From an uncultured Lachnospiraceae bacterium (lineage in GTDB: Bacteria > Bacillota > Clostridia > Lachnospirales > Lachnospiraceae), in contig CAJTSL010000015.1 in assembly GCA_910578845.1 (NCBI GenBank), positions 13,677 through 77,676 of the forward strand: a stretch of 64,000 bases of DNA, read 5' to 3'. A program made the translations under genes and the position numbers. How positions within the stretch are numbered: the stretch's first letter is position 1; each line of letters opens with the position of its first letter. Positions 53,670 to 63,529 of this stretch are shown here, one piece after another. Under the pieces are notes generated by a model, which worked only from the letters and a program-made list of their open reading frames with translations, made no database searches and was not told where the DNA came from.

Positions 53670-54596
53670 TTATAGATACTTCTTGAACGCATTCTTCATT
53701 TTCGCCATGACATCTATCAGCCAGTCAAACTGCGCATTCCATTGATTTTTATCTCCAAAATCCACATTCTTCTCGATAACGATACGGCTTGCTTTACGTT
53801 CCGGCAATTCCCGCCAATCAAAAGCCAATCCTGCATCTAATTCAATGGCATCTTTATTCTGAAATAGTGAATGGAAAAGTTCTTTATCCTCACTAATATA
53901 AAGTTCTACATCCAATTCATTACGTTTTTGAATCTGCGATACGGCAATATGGCAAGCTGAAGAGCCTATGCTAAAATTCATCCAATGATCCATAGACGGT
54001 TTCCGTCGGTTAAAGTTCTTAGTAAACTGTGCGTTTTGAAAAGCATAGTCCTGAAATGCCACCCAATAATCGTAACGCTGCTGTTGCGTTCCATTTGCAG
54101 ATTCGTTCTTCTTCACTTCCTTTGACCAATCATTCGGCTTTTCAATCACTTCAAACTTCACTGCCGGCTCAGAAGTCCCGATACGATACAATTTTATCTC
54201 GCAAAGGAAAAAACCTATTTTTTCATCGATATGATTATTCAGCCATTCGATAGCTGCCTTATGTTCCTCACGGGCACGCTTTACAACCCAGATAATCACA
54301 TTCGCTGCCTTGCCGGAGGCATAGGTGATCAGCTTACCGAGATGATCATGGTTTGTGTCCTCTAGTTGATTCTCAATAATGATTTTTCGGTCGGTTCCTG
54401 TTTCGGATGCAAAAATATCCACATTGAAATCACCTACGGAAGACTCCGTCTCGTCTACCGTAATATCCAGTCCCACTGCATCAGCAAGAAGCGCAATATT
54501 ATCATCCTGAGCAAGCCACGGGGTAAAATCCAAAGCCTCATGCGGCCATACTGTTCTCAGGTCTTTTATTTCTTCAAGTCTGCTCAAATTTATCAT
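53670..54596 (-). CDS. DUF4268 protein with PD-(D/E)xK-like nuclease domain
   Basis: A 308-residue protein. The N-terminal half has a restriction-nuclease-like core: SSVGDFNVDIFASETGTDRKIIIENQLEDTNHDHLGKLITYA, with Asp and a Glu-Asn-Gln in place of Glu-x-Lys. The C-terminal half is the DUF4268 domain (RYDYWVAFQDYAFQ ... NFSIGSSACHIAVSQIQKRNELDVELYI). Such proteins are found in defence islands, often near restriction systems; the role is not established. The start is at 54596 (GGAGG nine bases ahead), not at 54620. It lies downstream of hsdR but separated by 370 bp, so it may have its own promoter. Confidence 0.85.
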   Translation of the reverse strand: MINLSRLEEIKDLRTVWPHEALDFTPWLAQDDNIALLADAVGLDITVDETESSVGDFNVDIFASETGTDRKIIIENQLEDTNHDHLGKLITYASGKAANVIIWVVKRAREEHKAAIEWLNNHIDEKIGFFLCEIKLYRIGTSEPAVKFEVIEKPNDWSKEVKKNESANGTQQQRYDYWVAFQDYAFQNAQFTKNFNRRKPSMDHWMNFSIGSSACHIAVSQIQKRNELDVELYISEDKELFHSLFQNKDAIELDAGLAFDWRELPERKASRIVIEKNVDFGDKNQWNAQFDWLIDVMAKMKNAFKKYL

Positions 54597-54966
54597 TCGT
54601 TCATTCCTCCTTTTATTCATTTAGATGCAATTGCACTCGGAGTTATTGAAGTTACTTTGCTAAAGTTCCCATATTTTATAGCAATTTGAACCATTTGTTC
54701 ATGTCCAAACCCTTTCTTTATACTTTCATTACAAAACTGCTTTACTACTGCATAAAAATCTCTCTTTCTTTTCCATTCTCAAACAAAAATAATGCCATTC
54801 TTCCTATCCGACTGCTCTGCACCTCCGCCTGCTATTCTAACTATACTTGCTATTTACTTGTCAGTTATGTTTACTGAAAGATCGTGTACATTTACAATAT
54901 TGACTCCCCCTATTTGTTCAAGTGTACAGCTCTTACAATAATCAATAACTACTTCATAAAAAACTT
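54597..54966. other. 370-bp gap between DUF4268 and hsdR
   Basis: AT-rich. It contains the possible coding remnant at 54617-54778 and otherwise no recognisable gene, repeat or strong terminator. Promoter elements for the DUF4268 gene would be expected near its right half but no clear pair was seen. Confidence 0.5.
54617..54778 (-). pseudogene. Possible remnant of a gene C-terminus
   Basis: An open frame of 53 codons on the minus strand, bounded by TGA at both ends and lacking a usable start. The translation (beginning EWKRKRDFYAVVKQFC and ending SITPSAIASK) has amphipathic, protein-like composition. No family recognised. It may be what is left of a gene lost between hsdR and DUF4268. Confidence 0.25.
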
Positions 54967-57900
54967 TTACTCCTTTTGATACGATACATCTTCCGCCGCC
55001 ATACTCATTTCCGGTTCAAGAGAATATACGACATCGCTCTTCCTTTTTAATTTCTCGTACAATACTGTTCCAAGCGTATCCATAATCTGTTTCATCATAT
55101 CCGGCTCTTTAAACATGCGAACAAAGAACTCCTCATTTTGTTCATAACGGCTCGCCGCCATATTAGGAAAGTCTTTCTCGAAAAGCAGCATAAAAGTCTT
55201 AAAATCATTGTTCTGTGCATATCCATGCCATTTATCCTGCGCTTCATAATCGCTTTCAATCTGTAAAAGGACTTTATCCATCTCTGTAAAATCTGTTCCA
55301 TAGCGTTCATTGATTTTGTCTATAATGACCGTAAGCGGATTCTTCTTTTTATCCTTACGTCCCGCTTCGCCGGTAATTGGTCGGAATCCTTCTTCCGTTG
55401 GTTCCAAATCAATGCTTCCTTCAAAATCTTTTTCCAAACGGTAATATTCCAATAACACTTTATCATCCACATTGACACGTTCCATATTCCCTTTAGGTAA
55501 CTGCATTAATAAGAACTTAGCATATACACTGAATTTATGGATATCCTTGTCAAACAACCGGCATACCTGCGTAATAAATGCATAAATACGATTGAAACGG
55601 GCAAGTGTAGATTTAAACATATCCTGCCGCTCTGTACTTAATGATTGAAAACGGACAAGCGCCGGCTTAATTTTTCCTTGTAATTTTCCAATATCTCCGC
55701 TTGTTTGCAGCTTCTTTGCGTAAAAAATATCCGCAAACTGCATGATTTCATTTTCCTGATATACATGATACTCATCCAGTGTATTTTTCAGGTCATAAAT
55801 GACATTCGGATTTGTTTCTTCTTCCAATGTCGTTTCTTCATAATAAGGCTCAAAAGATTTTTTGATATCATCTGCTGAATTCACAAAATCAAGAATAAAT
55901 GTATCCTGTTTCCCTTTACAAGTACGATTAAGGCGCGAAAGCGTCTGAACTGCTTTCACACCTGACAGTTTCTTATCCACAAACATCGTATGTAATAACG
56001 GCTCATCAAATCCCGTCTGATATTTTTCCGCTACAATCAGCATACCGAAATCATCTGTATTAAACGCTTTGGGTAATGCCTTTTCCTTGATTGTCTTTCC
56101 ATCCTTTGTCTTGTTCAGTTTTTCCTCCGTAAATGTCTGTCCATCATCTTCAATTTCCCCCGAAAATGCGACAAGTACATCAAGGTCATAACCTTTCTCA
56201 AGAATCTGTCGTCGAAATTCTTGTAAATACCGCACAGCATGTAAACGAGATGGCGTTACCACCATTGCCTTTGCTTTACCGCCAATCTTTGTTCTGGTTA
56301 CACGATAAAACTGCTCCAGCATAATAGCCGTTTTTTGAGAAATATTGTGCGGATGTAGCTTTTCGTAATCCAAAATAGCCTTTACTCCTGTTGTTGTATC
56401 TATCTCCGGATTATCAGGTATTGATTTTACAATCTTATAATACATCTTATATGTCATATAATTTTTCAGCACATCGAGGATAAAGCCTTCCTCAATAGCC
56501 TGTTTCATAGAGTATATATGAAATGGATGATAACCACTGTTCTCATCTTTTCGTCCGAACATATTGAGTGTCTTTTCTTTGGGTGTCGCTGTAAAAGCAA
56601 AAAATGACATATTGCTATGTACTCCTTGCGCTGCCAGTTCATCTAACAGCTTATCCTCATCATCTTTGTGATTTTGTTCCTGATCATATTCCATCTGAGC
56701 GTATTCTTCCAAAATCTTCTCTGTATCCGCCAATGCATATTTCAATTTTTTTGCCGCATCTCCCGTTTGGGAAGAATGTGCTTCATCAACAATAATCGCA
56801 AACCGTCTGCTACCTGATTTTACTTCTTTATAAATCACCGGAAATTTTTGCAATGTGGTGATAATAATCGGCACACCATCATTAATGGCATTCTTTAGCT
56901 GCTGTGCATTCTTTTCAATTTTCTGCACAACGCCATCTACATGGTCAAACTGATAGACCGTATTTTGTAACTGCTCATCCAACACCTTACGGTCTGTAAC
57001 AATAATAACTGACTGAAAAATCTTCTCGTCATATTTATTGTGCAGTCCCGCCAAACGATGGGCAAGCCATGCGATGGAATTGGATTTCCCGGAACCTGCA
57101 CTGTGTTGTATCAAATAATTTTTACCATAGTAAGAATTACCATGGCTATTGATTTTGACATCTGCAAGCAGTTTTGTTACCACATCCAGTTGATGATAGC
57201 GAGGAAAAATCATTGTTTCCGACTTAATTTCACCCGTATCATTATCCCGTTCCACTTTTAGATGAAGATATTTGTTTAGGATTTCAAGCAAACGCTCTTT
57301 GCAAAGAACATTCTGCCAAAGATATGCTGTATCATATCCACTGTCATTTGCAGGATTTCCTTTTCCCCCAACTCGCCCTGCACCGTTGCTTCCTTGATTA
57401 AATGGAAGAAAATAAGTCTTTTCTCCTTCCAAACGTGTAGTCATATAAACCTGTGTAAGATCTACCGCAAAATGAACCAGCACACGTTCTTTAAATACAA
57501 ACATTGCATCTTTTCCCCTACGGTTAAATTTATACTGTTCAACCGCATTTGCCACGCTCTGCCCTGTAAACTGACACTTTAACTCCATCGAAACAACAGG
57601 AATTCCATTGACAAATAGCACAATGTCAATGCTGTTCTCGTTGTTTAATGAATAGTGTAACTGCCTTGTACAATGTAATATATTGGCTGCAAATTGTTCC
57701 TGTGTTGTTGTATTAATAGAAGTTTCCGGTTTCCAATATATTACACGGAATTTAACGCCTCGGTCTGTAAATCCCTGACGTAAAACTTGAAGCAGTCCTA
57801 CCATTTTCACTTCACGGCAAAAGCGCTCCACTACCTGTTTTTCGCTCTCTGTTCCATATATTTTCTCATAACGCTCCCACTGTTTTGGTTGGCTTTCCTT

Positions 57901-58044
57901 TATAAATTTCAGAAAGGTTTCCGTATCCAATGCCAGCTTACGATCAAATTTATGCGGATCACCTTTCTCATAGCCACCCTCGGTAATGAGATATTCTTCT
58001 ATATCCTGTTCAAAACGTTTTTCCTTTATATCAAAGTCCGACAT
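54967..58044 (-). CDS. hsdR: Type I restriction enzyme, R subunit
   Basis: The motor-nuclease subunit of a type I restriction system, 1025 residues. Seen: N-terminal nuclease with the PD-(D/E)xK residues in SIDIVLFVNGIPVVSMELK (D140, E154, K156), then SF2 translocase motifs (Walker A QHSAGSGKSNSIAWLAHRL, DEAH box AIIVDEAHSSQTG, motif III FFAFTATPKEKT, motif VI QTLSRLNRTCKGK) and a helical C-terminal domain that docks on HsdM. GGAGGAG precedes the ATG. It is complete and appears active. It lies after the YhcG-like gene, on the same strand as hsdM and hsdS. Confidence 0.97.
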   Translation of the reverse strand: MSDFDIKEKRFEQDIEEYLITEGGYEKGDPHKFDRKLALDTETFLKFIKESQPKQWERYEKIYGTESEKQVVERFCREVKMVGLLQVLRQGFTDRGVKFRVIYWKPETSINTTTQEQFAANILHCTRQLHYSLNNENSIDIVLFVNGIPVVSMELKCQFTGQSVANAVEQYKFNRRGKDAMFVFKERVLVHFAVDLTQVYMTTRLEGEKTYFLPFNQGSNGAGRVGGKGNPANDSGYDTAYLWQNVLCKERLLEILNKYLHLKVERDNDTGEIKSETMIFPRYHQLDVVTKLLADVKINSHGNSYYGKNYLIQHSAGSGKSNSIAWLAHRLAGLHNKYDEKIFQSVIIVTDRKVLDEQLQNTVYQFDHVDGVVQKIEKNAQQLKNAINDGVPIIITTLQKFPVIYKEVKSGSRRFAIIVDEAHSSQTGDAAKKLKYALADTEKILEEYAQMEYDQEQNHKDDEDKLLDELAAQGVHSNMSFFAFTATPKEKTLNMFGRKDENSGYHPFHIYSMKQAIEEGFILDVLKNYMTYKMYYKIVKSIPDNPEIDTTTGVKAILDYEKLHPHNISQKTAIMLEQFYRVTRTKIGGKAKAMVVTPSRLHAVRYLQEFRRQILEKGYDLDVLVAFSGEIEDDGQTFTEEKLNKTKDGKTIKEKALPKAFNTDDFGMLIVAEKYQTGFDEPLLHTMFVDKKLSGVKAVQTLSRLNRTCKGKQDTFILDFVNSADDIKKSFEPYYEETTLEEETNPNVIYDLKNTLDEYHVYQENEIMQFADIFYAKKLQTSGDIGKLQGKIKPALVRFQSLSTERQDMFKSTLARFNRIYAFITQVCRLFDKDIHKFSVYAKFLLMQLPKGNMERVNVDDKVLLEYYRLEKDFEGSIDLEPTEEGFRPITGEAGRKDKKKNPLTVIIDKINERYGTDFTEMDKVLLQIESDYEAQDKWHGYAQNNDFKTFMLLFEKDFPNMAASRYEQNEEFFVRMFKEPDMMKQIMDTLGTVLYEKLKRKSDVVYSLEPEMSMAAEDVSYQKE

Positions 58045-58101
58045 GAATCGCTCCTCCTCAATGTATCTTTTGCTCTTTAACGAATTTCGTGTATTATGCT
58101 T

Positions 58102-59190
58102 TTACTCGCTCTGCTTTTCTTTCTGCTGTAAATAAAACATGGTTTTTTGTATTTCGATTTCCTTTCGCAGTTCTTCTTCTGTCGGTAAATACAATTTGTA
58201 TTTTGATGCAAATAACTGCTCATTGCCATGAAGGACAGAATATCGTGCAATGTCTTCGTCTGTTTCTGTACAGAGTACGATACCCAATGTCGGATTATCG
58301 TCTGTACCCTTCTTCAATTCATCGTACATACGAATATACATATCCATCTGCCCTACATCCTGATGCGTAATTTTGTCTGTTTTCAAATCAATTAGAACAA
58401 AACACTTCAAAATGTAATTGTAAAATACAAGGTCTATAAAATAATCCTCTTTCTCTGTCTTGATATGTTGCTGACGGGCTACAAAAGCATATCCTTTTCC
58501 CATTTCCATAAGAAATTTCTGAATATTAGAGATAATACTGGCCTCCAAATCAGTTTCCGTAAAATCTGTATTGGACGATAATCCAAGGAATTCCGCTATA
58601 ACAGGATTTTTGACAAATTCCAGCTTATCATCCTGGAAATCGGAAGTCTTTTCCAGCATTTCCTGTTCCACCAAATCTTTATGCTGGGATTGCAATATAC
58701 GATAGTAATATTGTGTATTAATGTTACGTTGCAAAGCGCGCACACTCCACGTCTGCTCATATGCCTCTTTCTCATACCAATTACGGGCAGCAGAATCTGT
58801 TACCTGTAATAAAGCACGATAATGAGACCAAGACAGGCGTATATGAGATTGTCGACACACTGTGTCGACAATCTGGGGAAACTCTTTATAGAAACGCAGA
58901 CAGTGATAAAGATTACTGCGGTCATAGCCTTTTCCATACTGTACCGTCAGCTCTTTGGATAATTTTTTAATAATGTTGGCACCGTACTCAGCGCGATTTG
59001 AACCATCAATTTCTTCTTCAGATATTCGATATCCAATCAGCCAATTTCTTTGCGACAGAATTGTATCTACTGCATGGTAGGCTTGGCGTTGGGAAATTTC
59101 TATAATGTTTTGGATATCTGATAATATATTTTCTGATTTTTGATAGATGCTCATAATATCAGTATTTTCAGTTTTTATGGGTTCATTCAT
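58102..59190 (-). CDS. DUF1016/YhcG-type PD-(D/E)xK nuclease-domain protein
   Basis: A 362-residue protein of the YhcG family: N-terminal DUF1016 helical domain (YHAVDTILSQRNWLIGYRI ... YGKGYDRSNLYHCLRFYKEFP ... LSWSHYRALLQV) and C-terminal PD-(D/E)xK domain with YFIDLVFYNYILKCFVLIDLKTDKITHQDVGQMDMYI, where the usual Glu-x-Lys reads Asp-Leu-Lys. Its members are often encoded inside type I restriction loci; a nuclease or recombination-related role is suspected. GGAG precedes the ATG. Here it separates the hsdS part from hsdR, with gaps of 57-64 bp on each side. Confidence 0.92.
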   Translation of the reverse strand: MNEPIKTENTDIMSIYQKSENILSDIQNIIEISQRQAYHAVDTILSQRNWLIGYRISEEEIDGSNRAEYGANIIKKLSKELTVQYGKGYDRSNLYHCLRFYKEFPQIVDTVCRQSHIRLSWSHYRALLQVTDSAARNWYEKEAYEQTWSVRALQRNINTQYYYRILQSQHKDLVEQEMLEKTSDFQDDKLEFVKNPVIAEFLGLSSNTDFTETDLEASIISNIQKFLMEMGKGYAFVARQQHIKTEKEDYFIDLVFYNYILKCFVLIDLKTDKITHQDVGQMDMYIRMYDELKKGTDDNPTLGIVLCTETDEDIARYSVLHGNEQLFASKYKLYLPTEEELRKEIEIQKTMFYLQQKEKQSE

Positions 59191-59254
59191 AATGCTCCTC
59201 GCAAATTATTGTGCCATTGACATCAATCCAAATATTTTTAATAGCCTTTTTCTT

Positions 59255-60196
59255 TTATTCCACATAATCCTTCATCAGCATTTTCATTCCATATTTATTG
59301 TTATTCTCTAAGAACTGTAGTAAATTAGGATGTATCTTAGGAAAATGCATATCCATAAATTCAACAATTATTGGCATCACCCAATATTGGCAACCCTCTC
59401 TTGGTGTAATACCAAATTCCATATCATCTCTATAATCAGATGATTGTATTTTGTCCGGTAATGCAATAGAAAGAATACTAATAAATATTGATGTTATATT
59501 ACGTACTGTTTCAATTACTTTTTGTTTTCTTTCTTGATAGTTTCCATATAAAGTATAATTATCCAAAATATATTTTCGTCCATTACCATGTACATAATTA
59601 TTTAGGGTTCTATCTGTCTCTTTCCATATATTTTTAAGGTATATTTCCATTAACTGTTTTATATCTTCATCTTTAACAAGCTGTGCTATATATTTAGACG
59701 TATCAAAATACTGTTTTCGCTCCTTAATATATTTTTCATCTTCCAAAACATCATAAACCCACAATTCAACAGCTAAATCCGCAGCAGATTTACGTGTACC
59801 TGCTGCTAAAATCCCCATTTCTGATATTACAGCTTGAATCAGATTTACAGCCGTTAACTCTGTTCCATATAATTTTTTAAATTCGTTATCATCTAATCTT
59901 GACATATTTTCTACAACCTGAGCCACAAAAACATACTGAATTATGTCATCTCTATATTTTCTTGTTAATGTAAAAGCATCCGAAAAATATCCCCTCTGAC
60001 AGCAAAAATCAATACTTTTAATAGTATTTTCCGATGCAGTAATTGATTCTCCCTGTAAAAAATATGTACCTCTACTGCTAACTGAAACACTTGGACTAGA
60101 AAACATATTATCTGAAATTCCCGTTAAAATCATTGCTATTTCATCTAGTTCGGCTATTTTACACCCTTCATTATTCTCTGAAAATATATCACTCAT
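59255..60196 (-). CDS. HEPN-like protein inserted in the type I restriction operon
   Basis: A 313-residue, mainly helical protein of no family I can name. A segment reading DRTLNNYVHGNGRKYILDNY fits the R-x6-H spacing of HEPN ribonucleases (R-T-L-N-N-Y-V-H). The motif is in a helix-rich context with YRDDIIQYVFVAQVVENM earlier, as in other HEPN proteins. The start at 60196 has GGAG nine bases ahead and overlaps the end of hsdS by eight bases, so it is translated with the restriction system. Possible roles: an abortive-infection RNase linked to restriction, or a toxin. The assignment rests on one motif. Confidence 0.6.
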   Translation of the reverse strand: MSDIFSENNEGCKIAELDEIAMILTGISDNMFSSPSVSVSSRGTYFLQGESITASENTIKSIDFCCQRGYFSDAFTLTRKYRDDIIQYVFVAQVVENMSRLDDNEFKKLYGTELTAVNLIQAVISEMGILAAGTRKSAADLAVELWVYDVLEDEKYIKERKQYFDTSKYIAQLVKDEDIKQLMEIYLKNIWKETDRTLNNYVHGNGRKYILDNYTLYGNYQERKQKVIETVRNITSIFISILSIALPDKIQSSDYRDDMEFGITPREGCQYWVMPIIVEFMDMHFPKIHPNLLQFLENNNKYGMKMLMKDYVE

Positions 60197-61451
60197 TTCC
60201 CATATCTCCAATTTTCTCATAAATATATGTCTTTTTTCCTGTAACTACTTCATAAATCAATGACTTTCTATACGCAATAAGCCTATTTATCTGTTTCATC
60301 TTTTTACATATTACCATATCTATTTTTTTACATTTATCCTCAAGAATATATACAACTTTTTTTTGTAATTCTATATCTGGAAATGTAAAGTCAATTTGTG
60401 ACAGCAATTCTTGGTTCACATTATTTATATTAGAACCTTGGCTATATTTTTCCAACTGTTTTCTAAAATCTAAACTTCTAAAAAAATAGAGTAAATAATT
60501 GCTGTCAATAATATCCCTCCTCATATTCCTAAATCGAATGCAAAAACCGCTATATGTCAAAGGATAATTAATATTTTTAACCATGGTTGCCCTGCCAACT
60601 AATTCCTTACTACCATTAGAACGAACAAAAATGATATCACCATCCCTTAACATATATTCTTCTGATACTTCATCATTCGTGAGAATATCAGAAAACATAC
60701 TAATATCATTTAATATGAAATGATCCTTGAAATCTCCCACGCCTAAAAACTTAATTTTTTTCCCATCTATTGTGTTAGAAAAATTTAAACCATTTTTCAT
60801 TTCCCCAATGTAGCCAAGATGACATTTCGTTCCTATCATATTATGAACAGATTCATTAATGAACGACATCTTAAATGCTTTGATCTTTTCTATGATATCT
60901 TGTTGTTTAGCAATAATAGAGTTTATCTTAGTACACTTCTTATCAAGATAACTCACTATATAATGTTGAATCTCTATCGGCGGTTGAATTATCGGCAAGT
61001 CGGAAAAGTCTTCATAATTAAGCGTAAATCGTATATTCTTTGAATAATGCCTAAACTTCCGTTCATCAAAAATATATTGAAACCAATAATCAGCATACTT
61101 AGGCGTCATTCCATTCTTACAAGTAAGTACCTTATATGCTGGAGAAATCATTCCATTATAGGGACTTATTCCTGAAAATACCGCTGACATATCAAGGTCA
61201 AACAGGCACATTACAATATCATTCTCTTTAACAACTTGATATGTATCAAAAGACTCTGGCAACTTACCTTCTGCATTATTTATATCTTTTTCTTTTATCC
61301 CCTTTGTTGTTAATGATAAAAGCTGTGTGTTATCAGATTGTCTACCTACAACATTCTTAAAACACGAGAACACATTTTTGTTTCTTGTTACATTCCATGT
61401 TATAGGAATATCCCCTACGTAAGAAATCCCACTATCCTTCATTTCCCTCAT
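60189..61451 (-). CDS. hsdS: Type I restriction enzyme, specificity subunit
   Basis: The 420-residue specificity subunit: two target-recognition domains (~1-150 and ~205-360), each followed by a long conserved helix (LDKKCTKINSIIAKQQDIIEKIKAFK at ~170, LEDKCKKIDMVICKKMKQINRLIAYRKSLI at the C-terminus), and the typical opening MKDSGISYVGDIPITWN. The first recognition domain carries LPIIQPPIEIQ. The target sequence cannot be read. The start overlaps the hsdM stop as ATGA. The unusual extra tail (after EVVTGKK) overlaps the next gene. Confidence 0.95.
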   Translation of the reverse strand: MREMKDSGISYVGDIPITWNVTRNKNVFSCFKNVVGRQSDNTQLLSLTTKGIKEKDINNAEGKLPESFDTYQVVKENDIVMCLFDLDMSAVFSGISPYNGMISPAYKVLTCKNGMTPKYADYWFQYIFDERKFRHYSKNIRFTLNYEDFSDLPIIQPPIEIQHYIVSYLDKKCTKINSIIAKQQDIIEKIKAFKMSFINESVHNMIGTKCHLGYIGEMKNGLNFSNTIDGKKIKFLGVGDFKDHFILNDISMFSDILTNDEVSEEYMLRDGDIIFVRSNGSKELVGRATMVKNINYPLTYSGFCIRFRNMRRDIIDSNYLLYFFRSLDFRKQLEKYSQGSNINNVNQELLSQIDFTFPDIELQKKVVYILEDKCKKIDMVICKKMKQINRLIAYRKSLIYEVVTGKKTYIYEKIGDMGNE

Positions 61452-63178
61452 ATATCAAAGACCTCCTGCAAACTGCCTTCTAGCTCCTTTTCTAGTTCCA
61501 ATATTTCCGCCATAATTTCAGCAGAAGGCTGCGGCACTTCATATTTATAGAAATACCTCGTAAATGGTATCTCATATCCTACTTTGGATTTCTTTTCGTC
61601 AATCCATGCATCTGGAGCAAACGGCAATACCTCACGTTTAAAGTAATCCTGTATATTCTCCGTCAAAGGCACATTTTCCGTATCACGCAGCGAAGTATCC
61701 GGCTGCTTCTTTCCATTTTTCAGTACCAACTCACCATCTTCACCGCGCAATGGTCTCTCTACCGTAATCTTTGTGTACCCAAAATCATCATTATTAAAAA
61801 TCTTACTAATCTCTGTTTCTCGAAAATCACCATAAATCTGCGTAATTTCCGCTATTGCACTTTCAGGAATATCATTTCTTTTATTTCCAAGTGCTTTTCT
61901 GCGCTTTTCATACAGTCCGTTCGCATTGATAAGCTGCACTTTACCTTCCCTCTTTGTGCCCGCTTTTTTATTAGATAATACCCATATGTAAGTAGCAATT
62001 CCCGTATTATAAAAAATATCATTTGGCAAGGCAACTATCGCCTCAAGTAAATCCCTTTCAAAAATATATTTTCTAATATCAGAAGGTCCGCTTCCAGCAT
62101 CGCCTGTAAAAAGAGGCGAACCATTATGAATAATTGCAATCCTGCTTCCACCGTCACGAGGTTCTTTCATCTTGGAAATCGCAGTCATCAAGAAAAGCAT
62201 TTGACCATCCGAGGCTGCTGGAAGTCCTGCCCCGAAACGCCCCGCACAGCCACGCTTTGCCTCATCTTCTACTACTCTTTTTTCATTTTTCCATTCTCGT
62301 CCAAAAGGAGGATTCGATATAATATAATCAAATTTTTGTCCTTCAAACTGATCATCTGAAAGCGTATTTCCATCTTTGATAAAATCTGCATTATTGCCCT
62401 TTATCAACATGTCCGCCTTACAGATTGCAAATGTCTGGTCATTTAATTCCTGACCAAATGACATAAGCTCTGTAGCAGAATTTAGTTCATGTAGATATTC
62501 TTCAGCAACCGAAAGCATCCCGCCTGTCCCACATGCCGGATCATAAATCGTCCTTGCGATATTTTTCCCGGACAAAGTGCTGCTGTCATCATAAAACAAA
62601 ATATTTACCATAAGGCGGATAACCTCACGAGGCGTATAATGTTGTCCCGCATCTTCATTATGCGACTCGGAAAATCTGCGAATGATTTCTTCAAAAATAT
62701 ATCCCATTTCTAAATTGGAAATAACATCGGGATGAAGATTTGCTCTGGTCGAAGTGAACTCTTTTATAACAATATACAGAATACTTTTGTTTGCCATCGT
62801 ATCAATATGTCTATCAAATTTAAATTTTTCAATAATATCTCGTACATTTTCAGAAAAGCCATTTAGATAAGTATGAAAATTCTCTTCAATATTATCAGGA
62901 TCATCCAATAACTTTTCAAATGAATATTTACTGATATTGTAAAAATCGTAACCCGATGCTTTGCGCAATAACACATCCCGCATCGGTAAAGTCTTAACCT
63001 CATCATATTTTTCATAAACCGCTTCCTTTTTATCTGCAAGAATACAATCAAAACGACGGATAACCGTCAATGGTAAAATAACCTCTCCATATTCATGCGG
63101 TTTGTATACACCTGTCAGTTTATCTGCAATCGCCCATATCAAAGCGGCTTTTTCATTTATACTTGTACTTAAATTCAT
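61448..63178 (-). CDS. hsdM: Type I restriction enzyme, methyltransferase subunit
   Basis: An N6-adenine DNA methyltransferase of 576 residues. Seen: helical N-terminal domain, SAM-binding motif I in IYDPACGTGGMLSVAEEYL, the catalytic NPPF in YIISNPPFGREW, and the C-terminal helical part that contacts HsdS. AGGGG precedes the ATG. It is the first gene of the operon hsdM-hsdS-HEPN-like-YhcG-hsdR. A 425-bp AT-rich region upstream separates it from the IS256-family element. Confidence 0.97.
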   Translation of the reverse strand: MNLSTSINEKAALIWAIADKLTGVYKPHEYGEVILPLTVIRRFDCILADKKEAVYEKYDEVKTLPMRDVLLRKASGYDFYNISKYSFEKLLDDPDNIEENFHTYLNGFSENVRDIIEKFKFDRHIDTMANKSILYIVIKEFTSTRANLHPDVISNLEMGYIFEEIIRRFSESHNEDAGQHYTPREVIRLMVNILFYDDSSTLSGKNIARTIYDPACGTGGMLSVAEEYLHELNSATELMSFGQELNDQTFAICKADMLIKGNNADFIKDGNTLSDDQFEGQKFDYIISNPPFGREWKNEKRVVEDEAKRGCAGRFGAGLPAASDGQMLFLMTAISKMKEPRDGGSRIAIIHNGSPLFTGDAGSGPSDIRKYIFERDLLEAIVALPNDIFYNTGIATYIWVLSNKKAGTKREGKVQLINANGLYEKRRKALGNKRNDIPESAIAEITQIYGDFRETEISKIFNNDDFGYTKITVERPLRGEDGELVLKNGKKQPDTSLRDTENVPLTENIQDYFKREVLPFAPDAWIDEKKSKVGYEIPFTRYFYKYEVPQPSAEIMAEILELEKELEGSLQEVFDI

Positions 63179-63529
63179 ATAATACCCCTTCTGTATTTTA
63201 AATGACTCTTAATGTTTTTGATTTAGCGCCTTTTATCCCTATTCTTTTAATATATCCAACTGTCCAAACATTATCAAGCTAAAAATTCTGCTCTTTCTAG
63301 TTATTTTCCTTCGTCCCACAATGCTTTTCTAATAATCATACATTTTACGAGCTACTCATAAATTATCATCTCTTCATTTTATCTCATAGGTCAGCTTATT
63401 GTTATCACCAGATAATTAGCTAAATAATCCTTGTTGCACACAAATGTCCATAAAATTCCAGATTTCTTTCGGATTCTAAAAACTATTGATTGATAACGTA
63501 TAATAAGTTTCGCAAATTCAATTTCATAA
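63179..63529. other. AT-rich region upstream of hsdM
   Basis: No convincing gene. It should hold the hsdM promoter; several AT-rich -10-like sequences occur but none with a matching -35. No repeat of the hairpin family was seen here. Confidence 0.5.
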
